This document shows, piece by piece, positions 14,380 through 22,549 of a stretch of DNA of 46,406 nucleotides; positions within the stretch are counted from its first letter, which is position 1, and the number at the start of each line of letters is the position of its first letter. Both the position numbers and the translations under genes were made by a program. The notes beneath the pieces are model-generated. The model searched no databases, was not told the DNA's origin, and saw only the letters and a list, made by a program, of their open reading frames with translations. The DNA comes from Caldilinea sp. CFX5 (GTDB lineage: Bacteria > Chloroflexota > Anaerolineae > Caldilineales > Caldilineaceae): positions 1 through 46,406 of the forward strand of contig QWII01000079.1 in NCBI GenBank assembly GCA_021405325.1, in the 5' to 3' direction.

Positions 14380-14748
14380 ATGGCATACGCCCGTTGCATC
14401 AATAATAAACAGTATCTCAAACATCCCGATTTTGAGGATGATGAGACGATTCATGACCTAGTTGTTGGACGGGTTTACAAGATCATTCCAGATGGCAAAG
14501 AGGAAAAACTTGGCTACCTGCGCGTTGTGGATGAGTCGGGCGAAGATTATACCTTTCCGGCCAACTATTTTGAGCCTATTGAGCCAAACCACACCAATGG
14601 CAAAGAGCTAGATGCTCAAATTACCGTACACATAAATGAAGTTGATAAAGAAATTTTACGCGCAGAAGCATTGGCTTCACAAAAGTCAGTGTCAGCACTG
14701 ATTCGCGAGTGGATCGAAGAGAGATTAGATCTTCCACTGGCAGCCTAA
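14380..14748 (+). CDS. Small protein with C-terminal ribbon-helix-helix-like domain
   Basis: 122 aa from the ATG at 14380, chosen because AGGAG precedes it; an in-frame start at 14308 lies inside the IscB right end. The N-terminal half (YLKHPDFEDDETIHDLVVG, VYKIIPDG, GYLRVVDESGEDYTFPANYFEPI) looks like a compact beta-domain. The C-terminal ~45 residues (ITVHINEVDKEILRAEALA, SVSALIREWIEERL) follow the strand-helix-helix pattern of CopG/RHH antitoxins. No toxin partner is adjacent. Role unknown; a DNA-binding regulator is plausible. Confidence 0.65.
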   Translation: MAYARCINNKQYLKHPDFEDDETIHDLVVGRVYKIIPDGKEEKLGYLRVVDESGEDYTFPANYFEPIEPNHTNGKELDAQITVHINEVDKEILRAEALASQKSVSALIREWIEERLDLPLAA

Positions 14749-14783
14749 CTTTAGACTTAACTTGATTCAAAGGATCAGACGAA

Positions 14784-15374
14784 ATGCAACCCTTCAAAAC
14801 ACTCAATGCCACCGCTGCCCCGCTACGGGCGGAAAATGTGGACACCGACCAGATCATCCCTGCCCGCTTTCTGACGGCGGTGACCAAAGAGGGCATGGGC
14901 GATGGTCTTTTCTCCAGTTGGCGCTACAATGCCGACGGCAGCCCCAAGCCTGATTTTGTGTTGAACAAGTCAGAGTTCAAGGAAGCCAAGGTCTTGATCG
15001 CCGGGCGCAACTTTGGCAGCGGCTCCAGCCGTGAACATGCCGTCTGGGCGCTGACTGAATATGGCTTCAAGTCGGTGATCGCGCCTGGTTTTGCTGATAT
15101 TTTCTACAACAACAGCTTGAAGAATGGCCTCTTGCCGGTGCCGTTAGCCGAGGAAACGGTCAACATGCTGCTCGACCTGGTGGAAGAAGAGCCGGAAACC
15201 GAGATTACCATTGATCTCAAAAACCAGACCGTCACCCTGCCTGATGGGCAACAACACCGCTTTGAGATTGATGCCTTCCGCAAAATTTGTCTGCTCGATG
15301 GGCTGGATGATTTGGGTTATCTCCAATCCAAAGCAGCCGCCATTGCTGCTCATGAGGCGCAGCCGGTCTATTAA
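14784..15374 (+). CDS. leuD: 3-isopropylmalate / (R)-citramalate dehydratase small subunit
   Basis: 196 aa. Swivel domain of the LeuCD isomerase. Key segments: NVDTDQIIPARFL, then VLIAGRNFGSGSSREHAVWAL (the substrate-binding loop), then VIAPGFADIFYNNSLKNGLLPV. Normal length. It was presumably once adjacent to leuC; the intervening 2.3 kb is accessory DNA. A palindrome at 15402-15425 follows the gene. Confidence 0.97.
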   Translation: MQPFKTLNATAAPLRAENVDTDQIIPARFLTAVTKEGMGDGLFSSWRYNADGSPKPDFVLNKSEFKEAKVLIAGRNFGSGSSREHAVWALTEYGFKSVIAPGFADIFYNNSLKNGLLPVPLAEETVNMLLDLVEEEPETEITIDLKNQTVTLPDGQQHRFEIDAFRKICLLDGLDDLGYLQSKAAAIAAHEAQPVY

Positions 15375-15399
15375 GGCGTTCGTTTCGTTCAACTCTCTA

Positions 15400-15437
15400 T
15401 TGACGGGCGCAGAATTCTGCGCCCGTTGTGTTATAAT
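15400..15437 (+). promoter_or_regulatory. Palindrome and -10-like box after leuD / before the DUF433 gene
   Basis: A perfect 24-nt palindrome (ACGGGCGCAGAATTCTGCGCCCGT, given as arms 15402-15413 and 15414-15425) lies between TTGACG (15400-15405) and TATAAT (15432-15437). The spacing is too long (26 nt) for a simple sigma-70 pair, but TATAAT is a good -10 for the downstream antitoxin gene, and the palindrome could be an operator or a leuD terminator. Confidence 0.45.
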
Positions 15438-15479
15438 GGCTGCCATGAATTTGGTATCAATGGAAAGGAGGGTGTGAAG

Positions 15480-15905
15480 ATGGCATTTGTTATTCAAAAC
15501 GACCCTGTACCACTACAGGTGGAAGCGAATAGTGGTTTACGAATAGGCAAAAGTCACATCTTCCTTGACAGTGTCGTTGCTGCCTATAAACAGGGCGCGA
15601 CGGCGGAGGAGATTGTCTGGCAGTTTCCCGCTTTACCGCTGGCTGATGTTTATGCTGTGCTTAGTTACTACCTACGCCATACCGCAGAAATCGAAGCTTA
15701 TTTAGCACAGCAAAGCTTTGCTGCCCTAGAACCAGCAGAACTCGCGGCCAATGGACACTCACAAAAAAGTAACCACCCCATGATGGCATTGGCGAATTTA
15801 GGTGAGTGTGCCGATCCAACCGTAGCAGCACGGGCGAAAGAAATTTTAGCGCAAGAACTTGATCATATCCGCGGTTGGAGTGTTGGCGATGGCAGCAATA
15901 GCTGA
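15480..15905 (+). CDS. DUF433-family antitoxin-like protein
   Basis: 141 aa from the ATG at 15480, preceded by AAAGGAGGG. Residues ~20-75 are a DUF433 domain: LRIGKSHIFLDSVVAAYKQG, then TAEEIVWQFPALPLADVYAV, then LSYYLRH. DUF433 proteins have a winged/HTH-like fold and usually pair with PIN or DUF5615 partners as a toxin-antitoxin unit. The overlapping downstream gene (15889) is a PIN domain protein but carries a frameshift, leaving this antitoxin without an intact partner. Confidence 0.8.
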   Translation: MAFVIQNDPVPLQVEANSGLRIGKSHIFLDSVVAAYKQGATAEEIVWQFPALPLADVYAVLSYYLRHTAEIEAYLAQQSFAALEPAELAANGHSQKSNHPMMALANLGECADPTVAARAKEILAQELDHIRGWSVGDGSNS

Positions 15906-16303
15906 TACTGGTTTCTTGTTTGCCCTGGCAAATACACAGGACGAACATCATCACAGAGTAATCAATGTGGTACGCAGGTTAGCAGAGCCAGTCATTGTTG
16001 CCCCTCACTGTGTTGCCAGAAATCTGCTACTTGCTCGATAGCCGACTAGGCCATGCAACAATGCGTCAATTTGTTGCGAGTGTACTGACCGGCGCAATGG
16101 AATTGACAAGTCTGAACAAGGCTGATATTGCTCGTACCCTGAAGATTCTTGAGCAGTATGGGGATACACGAATTGACTTTGTTGACGCAACTATTATTGC
16201 GCTGGCAGAACGCCTGCAAATTATACGTGTACTGACGGTAGACCAACGTCACTTTCGGATCGTTCGCCCCTTGCACTGCTCAGCCTTCGAGTTGTTGCCG
16301 TAG
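15889..16303 (+). pseudogene. PIN-domain (VapC-like) toxin broken by a frameshift
   Basis: The first part reads MAAIADTGFLFALANTQDEH with the first PIN Asp (ADTG), and runs to PVIVAPHCV before a stop. The next frame continues as PLTVLPEICYLLDSRLG, then DTRIDFVDATIIALAERL (the FVDA acidic motif), then VLTVDQRHF. Deleting one G near 16000 restores VIVPLTVLPE, so a single-base insertion explains the break. It overlaps the DUF433 gene by 17 nt, the usual TA arrangement. Either toxin decay or a sequencing error. Confidence 0.8.
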
Positions 16304-16336
16304 CTATGTCAGTGCAAAGACAGGGAACCAGTCAAA

Positions 16337-16900
16337 ATGGATGCACAGCAACTCATCAATCACTGTCAGTGGCCGAACCTGACGTCATCCTATCTTGTGG
16401 CGTTACAGGCCGCCATCGAATATGTTCTTGACCGCTTCCCCGTATTGGGCATCATTGCCAGCGGCAGTATTATTCGCGGCAATCCAGGGCCGACCAGTGA
16501 TTTTGATCTGTATGTGATCCATGCCCAGCCGCAACGGCAACGCTTGCAACGGCGCTTTCATGGCGTACCGGCGGAGATTTTTGTCAATCCGCCCCATACC
16601 ATTCGCGATTACTTTGCCGACGAACATAGCGAAGGACGACCCTGTACCGCCCACATGTTTGTGACAGGCTTTCCGATTTTGGTCAATGATCCGGTTGTGA
16701 CCACATTACAGGAAGAAGCCCACACGTGGTTACAAAAAGCGCCAATGGTCTCCGAACAGAAATTGCTCTGGCAGCGCTATGGCATTGTCGATCTGTTGGA
16801 TAACGCTAAGGATCTGCTCGACAGCGACCCGGAATGCGCCGCCCGTATTTTACATCAAGCAGTCGATCAAATGGTGGATTATAGTTTTCTAAGCATTTGA
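16337..16900 (+). CDS. Nucleotidyltransferase-fold protein (MNT/NTP_transf_2-like)
   Basis: 187 aa. The nucleotidyltransferase signature GSIIRGNPGPTSDFDLYVIH (G-S-x8-D-x-D) is near residues 46-63, with further fold elements in EIFVNPPHTIRDYF. The C-terminal helical part (IVDLLDNAKDLLDSDPECAA, then ILHQAVDQMVDYSF) resembles HEPN-type helices seen in fused or paired MNT/HEPN systems, but no separate HEPN toxin is nearby. It may transfer AMP or another nucleotide to an unknown target. It lies between the broken DUF433/PIN module and leuB. Confidence 0.7.
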   Translation: MDAQQLINHCQWPNLTSSYLVALQAAIEYVLDRFPVLGIIASGSIIRGNPGPTSDFDLYVIHAQPQRQRLQRRFHGVPAEIFVNPPHTIRDYFADEHSEGRPCTAHMFVTGFPILVNDPVVTTLQEEAHTWLQKAPMVSEQKLLWQRYGIVDLLDNAKDLLDSDPECAARILHQAVDQMVDYSFLSI

Positions 16901-16961
16901 GTGGGAATCCGAATTGCAAACCGTATAAATTTTACTTAAAAACCGATAGAAAGAAGTAATA

Positions 16962-18050
16962 ATGAAAGCAAAAATCGTAGTCTTGGCCGGTGACGGCATC
17001 GGCCCCGAAGTGACCGGCGAAGCGCGCAAGGTGTTGAGCGCCGTCGCTGAGAAGTTTAACCACCAATTCGCCTTTTCCGACCAGATGATGGGCGGGCGAG
17101 CCATTGATGAATTGGGCACGAGTCTGCCCGATGAAACCGTAGCCGCTTGTAAAAGCGCCGACGCCATTTTGCTAGGCGCGGTGGGCGGCCCCAAGTGGGA
17201 TGACCCCAAGGCCAAGGATCGCCCGGAGCGCGGCTTGTTGGCAATTCGCAAGGCGCTCAACCTCTTTGCCAACCTGCGCCCGGTCAAGCTGCACCCGCAA
17301 CTGTTGAGCGCCAGCACCTTGAAAGAAGAGGTCTTGCAAGGCGTCGATATGTTGGTCATCCGCGAATTGACCGGCGGTCTCTACTTTGGCCCCAAGAAGG
17401 AAGCCGGCGAAGAGGGCTACGAAGCCTTTGACACCGAAATTTATACGCGCCCGGAAATCGAGCGGGTCGTCCGCTTGTCTGCTGTCACGGCAATGGGCCG
17501 GCGCAAGAAACTGGCGAGTGTCGACAAAGCCAACGTCATGGCCTCTAGCCGCCTATGGCGACGGGTGGCGACGGAAGTGCTGGCCGGTTTCCCGGAATTG
17601 GAAATCGAGCATGTTCTGGTCGATGCCATGGCCATGCACCTCATCCGTCGCCCGGCCAGCTTTGACGTGATCGTCGCCGGCAACATCTTTGGCGACATTC
17701 TCACCGATGAAGCGGCCATGTTGGCCGGGTCGATGGGCATGTTGCCATCGGCCAGCCTGGGCGATCTCATGAATAGCCAACAGTTGCCCTTGGGTCTCTA
17801 TGAACCCATCCACGGCAGCGCCCCGGACATTGCCGGCAAGGGCGTCGCCAATCCGCTGGCAACCATTGTGAGCAGCGCCATGTTGCTGCGCCACAGTCTC
17901 GGTTTGGAGCAAGAAGCCGACGCCATCGAAGCCGCTGTCGACGCCGTGCTGAACGAAGGGGTTCGCACGCCTGATATTGCGCACACCGGCAGTGAAGTTG
18001 TGGGTACACAGGTCATGGGCGATCTGGTCGTTGAAAAGTTATTAAAATAG
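16962..18050 (+). CDS. leuB: 3-isopropylmalate dehydrogenase
   Basis: 362 aa, normal length. NAD-dependent oxidative decarboxylation of 3-isopropylmalate, and of beta-methylmalate in the citramalate route. Family features: [26 protein letters not shown]; the substrate loop [30 protein letters not shown]; the catalytic Lys in [38 protein letters not shown]; and [21 protein letters not shown] heptamer repeat/palindrome begins directly at the stop codon. Confidence 0.97.
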   Translation: MKAKIVVLAGDGIGPEVTGEARKVLSAVAEKFNHQFAFSDQMMGGRAIDELGTSLPDETVAACKSADAILLGAVGGPKWDDPKAKDRPERGLLAIRKALNLFANLRPVKLHPQLLSASTLKEEVLQGVDMLVIRELTGGLYFGPKKEAGEEGYEAFDTEIYTRPEIERVVRLSAVTAMGRRKKLASVDKANVMASSRLWRRVATEVLAGFPELEIEHVLVDAMAMHLIRRPASFDVIVAGNIFGDILTDEAAMLAGSMGMLPSASLGDLMNSQQLPLGLYEPIHGSAPDIAGKGVANPLATIVSSAMLLRHSLGLEQEADAIEAAVDAVLNEGVRTPDIAHTGSEVVGTQVMGDLVVEKLLK

Positions 18051-18126
18051 AGACTAGAGACTGGAGATCGGGAATTGAACTGGTTACACTCACAGTCTCT
18101 AGTCTCCAGTCTCTAGTCTCCAGTCT
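18051..18126. repeat. Heptamer tandem repeat and palindrome between leuB and ppc
   Basis: The right part is AGTCTCT/AGTCTCC units in tandem (period 7, about 18094-18126). The left part (18051-18067) is the inverse complement of 18103-18119, 17 nt, perfect. It starts at the base after the leuB TAG and ends 14 nt before the ppc ATG, filling the spacer. Confidence 0.85.
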
Positions 18127-18140
18127 CATTATCTACAACC

Positions 18141-20984
18141 ATGATCATCGACCCACAAGACCGTCTACGCTCAACTATCCGGTTCCTCGGCAATCTGCTG
18201 GGGGAGACGATTATTGAACAGGAAGGCCAGGCCGTTTTCGACCTGGAAGAAGAGATTCGTGATTTAGCCAAACGCTGGCGCAGTGGCGAAGCGGAAGTAT
18301 TGATTCAAGCCGAACAGCAACTAGTGCCGACGTTGATCAATGATTTGCCCAAGGCCAATGCCGTGCTCAAAGCCTTTACCACCTATTTTCAGTTGGTGAA
18401 CCTGGCCGAGGAGCAACAGCGCATTCATGTGCTGCGCGAACGGGCCATGCGCGCCCATGAACAAAATGTGCCGATGTCGGAGACGATAGCCCATGCCGTG
18501 CGTCGTCTGCGCGAAGAAGGGTTGTCGGCGCAAGAGGTTCGTTCCTTGTTGAATGACCTCTTTATCATGCCGGTGTTCACTGCCCACCCTACCGAATCCA
18601 AACGACGGACAATTCTCCTCAAACTAAAGGCGATTGCCACCGATCTCCATGACCTGAATTATCACAGCCTCTTGCCCGCGGAAGAGGATGCCATTGTTCA
18701 GCGTATTCGCGAAAATATTGTCCTACTCTGGCAGAGTGACGAGACGCGCGATCGCCGCCCTACTGTCATGGACGAGGTGCGCGAGGGGCTGTACTATTAC
18801 GAAGCGACACTCTTTGGGCTGGTGCCAAAGATTTACCAAGAGTTGGAACGAGCGCTGGTGGAATGTTACCCCGGCGAGAGCTTTCAGGCGCCGGTCTTTT
18901 TGCGCTACGGTTCCTGGATCGGCGGCGACCGCGATGGCAACCCCTTTGTCACGCTGGATGTGACCGAGGAGGCGCTGCGTGAGCAGAAAGAGACGATCCT
19001 CAAGCAATACAACATTGAAGTTGATGCCCTCTATCACCATCTCAGCCCAGCCTTGACGCGCGCCGGGTTTGATCAAGCGCTGCTCAGCAGCATTCAGCAG
19101 GATTTTGCTTTGGTGCCGACGCAGGAACGGGAGGTGTTGGAACGCTTCCGGCTGGAACCCTATCGCCAAAAGTTGATCATGATGTTCCGTCGTTTACGGG
19201 CCACCCGTGCCGAAAACGAGATCCCCTGGCGCAACCGGGCCACACCGGCGCCGAACAACCCGCGCGCCTACAAAACTGTGCAAGAATTCCTCCACGACCT
19301 CTATCTAATTCGCGCCAGCCTCTGCGCCAACAAGGGCGAACGGCTGGCGCGCGGGCGCTTAGAACGGCTCATCCGCAGTGCCGAGGTCTTTGGCTTTCAC
19401 CTGGCGACCCTAGATATTCGCCAACACGCTGAACGGCATCGCACAGCCATGGGCGAAGTGTTGCAACGGTATCAACTCTGTACGAATTACGAAGGAATGG
19501 CCGAGGCGGATCGCGTGGCGCTCTTGGCGCGGGAAATTATGAGCGAACGCCCCCTCACAGCACGGCTGGATTTCACGCCGGAGACCAACGCCACCATCGA
19601 TCTCTTCCGCTTGATCCGCCGGGCGCGTGAAGAGGTGGGCAACGAGGCGATTCAGACCTACATCATCAGCATGACAACCCAGGTCAGCAATGTGCTGGAG
19701 GTCTTGCTCTTCGCCCGCGACGCCGGTCTCTTTGGCGAAATCAACATCGTCCCGCTCTTTGAAACGATTGAAGACTTGTTGGCCGCCGGTCAGATCATGC
19801 GGGCGCTTTTCGAGAACCCGGCCTATCAACGCCACCTGGCGCAACGGGGGCGCCAACAGCAGATCATGATCGGCTATAGCGATTCCAACAAAGATGGCGG
19901 TTATCTGCGCGCCAACTGGATGCTCTTTCAGGCCCAACGCGAACTGGCGCGCGTCTGCGATGAGTTCCAGGTCACGTTGACCCTCTTTCATGGCCGTGGC
20001 GGCACGTTGGGACGCGGCGGCGGGCCGGCCAATCGCGCCATTCTGGCCCAACCGCCGGAGTCGATTCGCGGGCGGATCAAGATCACCGAGCAGGGCGAAG
20101 TGGTGAGCAGCCGCTATGACGATGAAAGCATTGCCCATCGCCACCTGGAGCAGATGGTCAATGCTGTTCTCCTGACTAGCGGGCGCCGGCCCCACTATGC
20201 CAAGGAAGCGTTGTGGGCCGAAGCGATGGAAAGTCTGAGCCAGTTCGCCTTCCAGAAGTATCGCAGTCTGGTGCTGAACCCGGAATTTGTCCAATACTTC
20301 CAGCAGACCACGCCGATCAATCATGTGGACATGCTCAACATCGGCTCCCGCCCGGCGCGCCGCAAAACCACCACCGCCATCAGCGACCTGCGCGCCATTC
20401 CCTGGGTCTTCTCTTGGACCCAATCGCGCGTCAACCTGACCAGTTGGTACGGCGTCGGCAGCGCCATCGAACAGTGGCTAACCAACCAACCTTCGGCTGC
20501 GACCTCGACCAACTCGGTCGAGCCACTCAGGTCGCAGCCAACGAACGGGCCAACCAGCACCATCGATGAAACACGGTTGGCGCTTCTGCAAGAAATGTAC
20601 AAAACGTGGCCCTTCTTCCGCACGATTTTGGATAATGTGCAAGTTGGTTTGGGGAAGGCCGATATTGGGATTGCTCAGCTCTATGCCACCCTGGCCGACC
20701 CGGCATTACGGGCAACCATCTTTTCCGATCTGCGCGCCGAATTTGACTGCACGCGCGAGGCGGTTTTACGTATCACGCAACAGGCCGAATTGTTGGATAA
20801 TGAAGGCTGGCTCCAACGGAGCATCCGTCTGCGCAACCCCTATGTCGATCCGTTGAATTACATTCAAGTCGAACTACTGCGCCGCTTGCGCACCAATCCG
20901 CCACCCGACGAAAAGGAACGTCTGCAAGCCGCGGTCGCGCTCTCGGTCAACGGCATTGCCGCCGGTCTACAAAATGTAGGCTGA
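18141..20984 (+). CDS. ppc: Phosphoenolpyruvate carboxylase
   Basis: 947 aa. Carboxylates PEP to oxaloacetate, the anaplerotic reaction that feeds aspartate and 2-oxoglutarate families. Catalytic His in [10 protein letters not shown] (residue ~152). Also [43 protein letters not shown] with Lys, the glycine-rich loop [16 protein letters not shown], and the conserved C-terminus ending [11 protein letters not shown]. Residues ~783-806 are an in-frame insert ([20 protein letters not shown]) that coincides with a DNA hairpin (20495-20539) and sits between IEQWL and [10 protein letters not shown], where family members normally have a shorter loop. Confidence 0.97.
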   Translation: MIIDPQDRLRSTIRFLGNLLGETIIEQEGQAVFDLEEEIRDLAKRWRSGEAEVLIQAEQQLVPTLINDLPKANAVLKAFTTYFQLVNLAEEQQRIHVLRERAMRAHEQNVPMSETIAHAVRRLREEGLSAQEVRSLLNDLFIMPVFTAHPTESKRRTILLKLKAIATDLHDLNYHSLLPAEEDAIVQRIRENIVLLWQSDETRDRRPTVMDEVREGLYYYEATLFGLVPKIYQELERALVECYPGESFQAPVFLRYGSWIGGDRDGNPFVTLDVTEEALREQKETILKQYNIEVDALYHHLSPALTRAGFDQALLSSIQQDFALVPTQEREVLERFRLEPYRQKLIMMFRRLRATRAENEIPWRNRATPAPNNPRAYKTVQEFLHDLYLIRASLCANKGERLARGRLERLIRSAEVFGFHLATLDIRQHAERHRTAMGEVLQRYQLCTNYEGMAEADRVALLAREIMSERPLTARLDFTPETNATIDLFRLIRRAREEVGNEAIQTYIISMTTQVSNVLEVLLFARDAGLFGEINIVPLFETIEDLLAAGQIMRALFENPAYQRHLAQRGRQQQIMIGYSDSNKDGGYLRANWMLFQAQRELARVCDEFQVTLTLFHGRGGTLGRGGGPANRAILAQPPESIRGRIKITEQGEVVSSRYDDESIAHRHLEQMVNAVLLTSGRRPHYAKEALWAEAMESLSQFAFQKYRSLVLNPEFVQYFQQTTPINHVDMLNIGSRPARRKTTTAISDLRAIPWVFSWTQSRVNLTSWYGVGSAIEQWLTNQPSAATSTNSVEPLRSQPTNGPTSTIDETRLALLQEMYKTWPFFRTILDNVQVGLGKADIGIAQLYATLADPALRATIFSDLRAEFDCTREAVLRITQQAELLDNEGWLQRSIRLRNPYVDPLNYIQVELLRRLRTNPPPDEKERLQAAVALSVNGIAAGLQNVG
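20495..20539. repeat. Palindromic element read in frame inside ppc
   Basis: Nested inverted repeat: GGCTGCGACCT (20495-20505) / AGGTCGCAGCC (20529-20539), with inner CTCGACC / GGTCGAG (20504-20510/20516-20522). It encodes a Ser/Thr/Asn-rich loop. It has the look of an intergenic repeat that entered a surface loop without shifting the frame. Confidence 0.7.
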
Positions 20985-21000
20985 TCAATGATTAATTGAG

Positions 21001-21194
21001 AATGGAAAACAATTAATGGTTAATGAGTGCGCGGCATCCAACCATTAACCACAGGACTTACGCAAGACGCCGGGCACCCAGAGGGTTCCCGCGCCATCCT
21101 GGCGGCAAGAGACGTGCCGCCAGGATGGCGGCGTTCCCAGGAAAGATTCGTCTTGCGTAAGTCCTAAACCATTAAAAATTAATTGTTTTCCATT
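21001..21194. repeat. Outer inverted repeat between ppc and the HAD gene
   Basis: AATGGAAAACAATTAAT (21001-21017) and its perfect inverse complement (21178-21194) frame the spacer. A smaller GGTTAATG/CATTAACC pair lies inside the left half. A second palindromic element (21053-21165) is nested in it. Confidence 0.75.
21053..21165. mobile_element. MITE-like element with 17-bp terminal inverted repeats
   Basis: Perfect terminal inverted repeats AGGACTTACGCAAGACG (21053-21069) and the inverse (21149-21165). The interior has a 15-bp stem GCCATCCTGGCGGCA (21093-21107) / TGCCGCCAGGATGGC (21115-21129). At 113 bp with no ORF it fits a miniature inverted-repeat transposable element; termini reading GGACTTACGCA resemble those of some IS families, but I cannot name which. 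Clear target duplications are not visible. Confidence 0.75.
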
Positions 21195-21217
21195 AATTAT
21201 TTAGCAGGGTTTTCATT

Positions 21218-21991
21218 GTGACAGATCATCTCGCTTCCATCGACGGTTTACTCATTGACATTGAAGGGGTCTTGATACACGGTACAGCGGTGATTCCGGG
21301 CGCGCACGAGTCTCTACAGACGCTGCGCGCCCGCGGGATTCCCTACCGTTTTATCACCAATACGACGGTCTACTGTCGCCACACGCTCCACGAACGGTTA
21401 CAGGCGATGGGCTTTCCCATTCAGATGGAGGAGCTTTTCACGGCTACCTACGCTGCGGCCCGCTATCTACAAGAGCAAAAGGCCAAAAGCTACTATCCCT
21501 TACTCCTGCCTGATGCGCAACAGGAATTTGCCGGACTGGATGTGGATGAGGAGAAGCCCGATTTTGTTGTGATCGGCGATATGGGCGCCAGTTTCACCTT
21601 TTCCCGGCTCAACCGGGCGCTGCGGGCGGTTCTCAACGGGGCGCGCCTGGTTGCCCTCCATAAAAATCGCACCTGGCGCACAGAAGATGGGCTGTATATG
21701 GATGCCGGCCCCTTTGTTGTCGCCCTGGAATATGCGGCCGAGTTAAAAGCCGAAGTGATGGGCAAACCCAGTCGCGCCTATTTCCGCCTGGTGTTGGATG
21801 ATCTGGGCATTGCACCGGAACGGGTCGCGATGATTGGCGATGACATCGAAAACGATGTGCGCGGCGCTCAATTGTTGGGCATGAAAGGCTGGCTGGTGAA
21901 GACGGGGCGTTTTCGCAAAGAAGACCTCGCACGGGGTATCTGGCCAGACAAGATTTTCGAAAGTATCGCAGAAATTGTCCGAGCAGAATAA
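21218..21991 (+). CDS. HAD-superfamily (IIA) phosphatase, LHPP-like
   Basis: 257 aa, GTG start. Motif I is LLIDIEGVL: the nucleophile Asp is present while the second acidic position is Glu, as in the LHPP-type (TIGR01458-like) branch. Motif II is ITNTT. Then a IIA-type cap with [20 protein letters not shown] and [20 protein letters not shown]. Motif III Lys is in [10 protein letters not shown], motif IV is [14 protein letters not shown]. Cytosolic; the substrate cannot be read from sequence. The next gene starts 18 nt later. Confidence 0.88.
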   Translation: MTDHLASIDGLLIDIEGVLIHGTAVIPGAHESLQTLRARGIPYRFITNTTVYCRHTLHERLQAMGFPIQMEELFTATYAAARYLQEQKAKSYYPLLLPDAQQEFAGLDVDEEKPDFVVIGDMGASFTFSRLNRALRAVLNGARLVALHKNRTWRTEDGLYMDAGPFVVALEYAAELKAEVMGKPSRAYFRLVLDDLGIAPERVAMIGDDIENDVRGAQLLGMKGWLVKTGRFRKEDLARGIWPDKIFESIAEIVRAE

Positions 21992-22009
21992 GTTAAAGGG
22001 GAATTTACT

Positions 22010-22369
22010 ATGTTACTTGAACTCGAACAACTGACCCTACCCGAACAAGTAAACGTCAAAATTGAGGTGAGTGTCACTTCGACCATTAACGTCACAGCTA
22101 AAATTGCGCAGCGCAAGGTTAGCAAATTGCTCTTGGATCAAGTGGGGAATTTACTCTACGGGGAGCAACCTAATCTGGTTGCTGGACAGCGGCTATTATG
22201 GCGTGTACCGGTTTATTTGGGTTTACCAACCACGGGTTGTATTGGACAAGTTGGGACGATTGATGTCGATGCCCAAACCGGTGAATTACTCTTTACGCAA
22301 CAAATTCTTGATGAAATTGCGGAGCGCGGCGATGCTTTGGCTGAACGTGCCACACATACAGCAAACTAA
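22010..22369 (+). CDS. Small conserved protein, partner of a C39-like peptidase
   Basis: 119 aa. Opens MLLELEQLTLPEQVNVKIEV, has TINVTAKIAQRKVSKLLLDQ and LLWRVPVYLGLPTTGCIGQVGTIDVDAQTGELLF, an all-beta/alpha small domain seen in cyanobacteria and Chloroflexota as an uncharacterised gene overlapping a small papain-like (C39-type) gene. Here too the peptidase-like ORF overlaps it by 38 nt. The pairing resembles a toxin-antitoxin arrangement, but that is inference. Confidence 0.65.
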   Translation: MLLELEQLTLPEQVNVKIEVSVTSTINVTAKIAQRKVSKLLLDQVGNLLYGEQPNLVAGQRLLWRVPVYLGLPTTGCIGQVGTIDVDAQTGELLFTQQILDEIAERGDALAERATHTAN

Positions 22370-22502
22370 CGATGGTTGGTGCTTGCCTGCCTGTGTAGCG
22401 ATGGTTAGCGCCTATTTGGAGCAACCATTGTTACAAGAGGATGTGGCCCGCTGGCTAAATACAATCGGTCGGCAATTTAATGTTGGCCTGGACACATTTT
22501 GA
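22332..22502 (+). pseudogene. Truncated C39/papain-like cysteine peptidase fragment
   Basis: 56 codons reading MLWLNVPHIQQTNDGWCLPA, then CVAMVSAYLEQPLLQEDVAR, then WLNTIGRQFNVGLDTF. The DGWCLPACVAMV motif is the catalytic-Cys helix start of C39-type peptidases, but the catalytic His and Asp/Asn region is missing. Removing one T from the TTTT run just before the stop would extend the frame only 11 codons (DYTFAVLQQQQ) before another stop, so most of the domain is lost. Confidence 0.6.
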
Positions 22503-22549
22503 TTACACATTTGCTGTTTTACAACAGCAACAATAGAGGCTAAATTATC

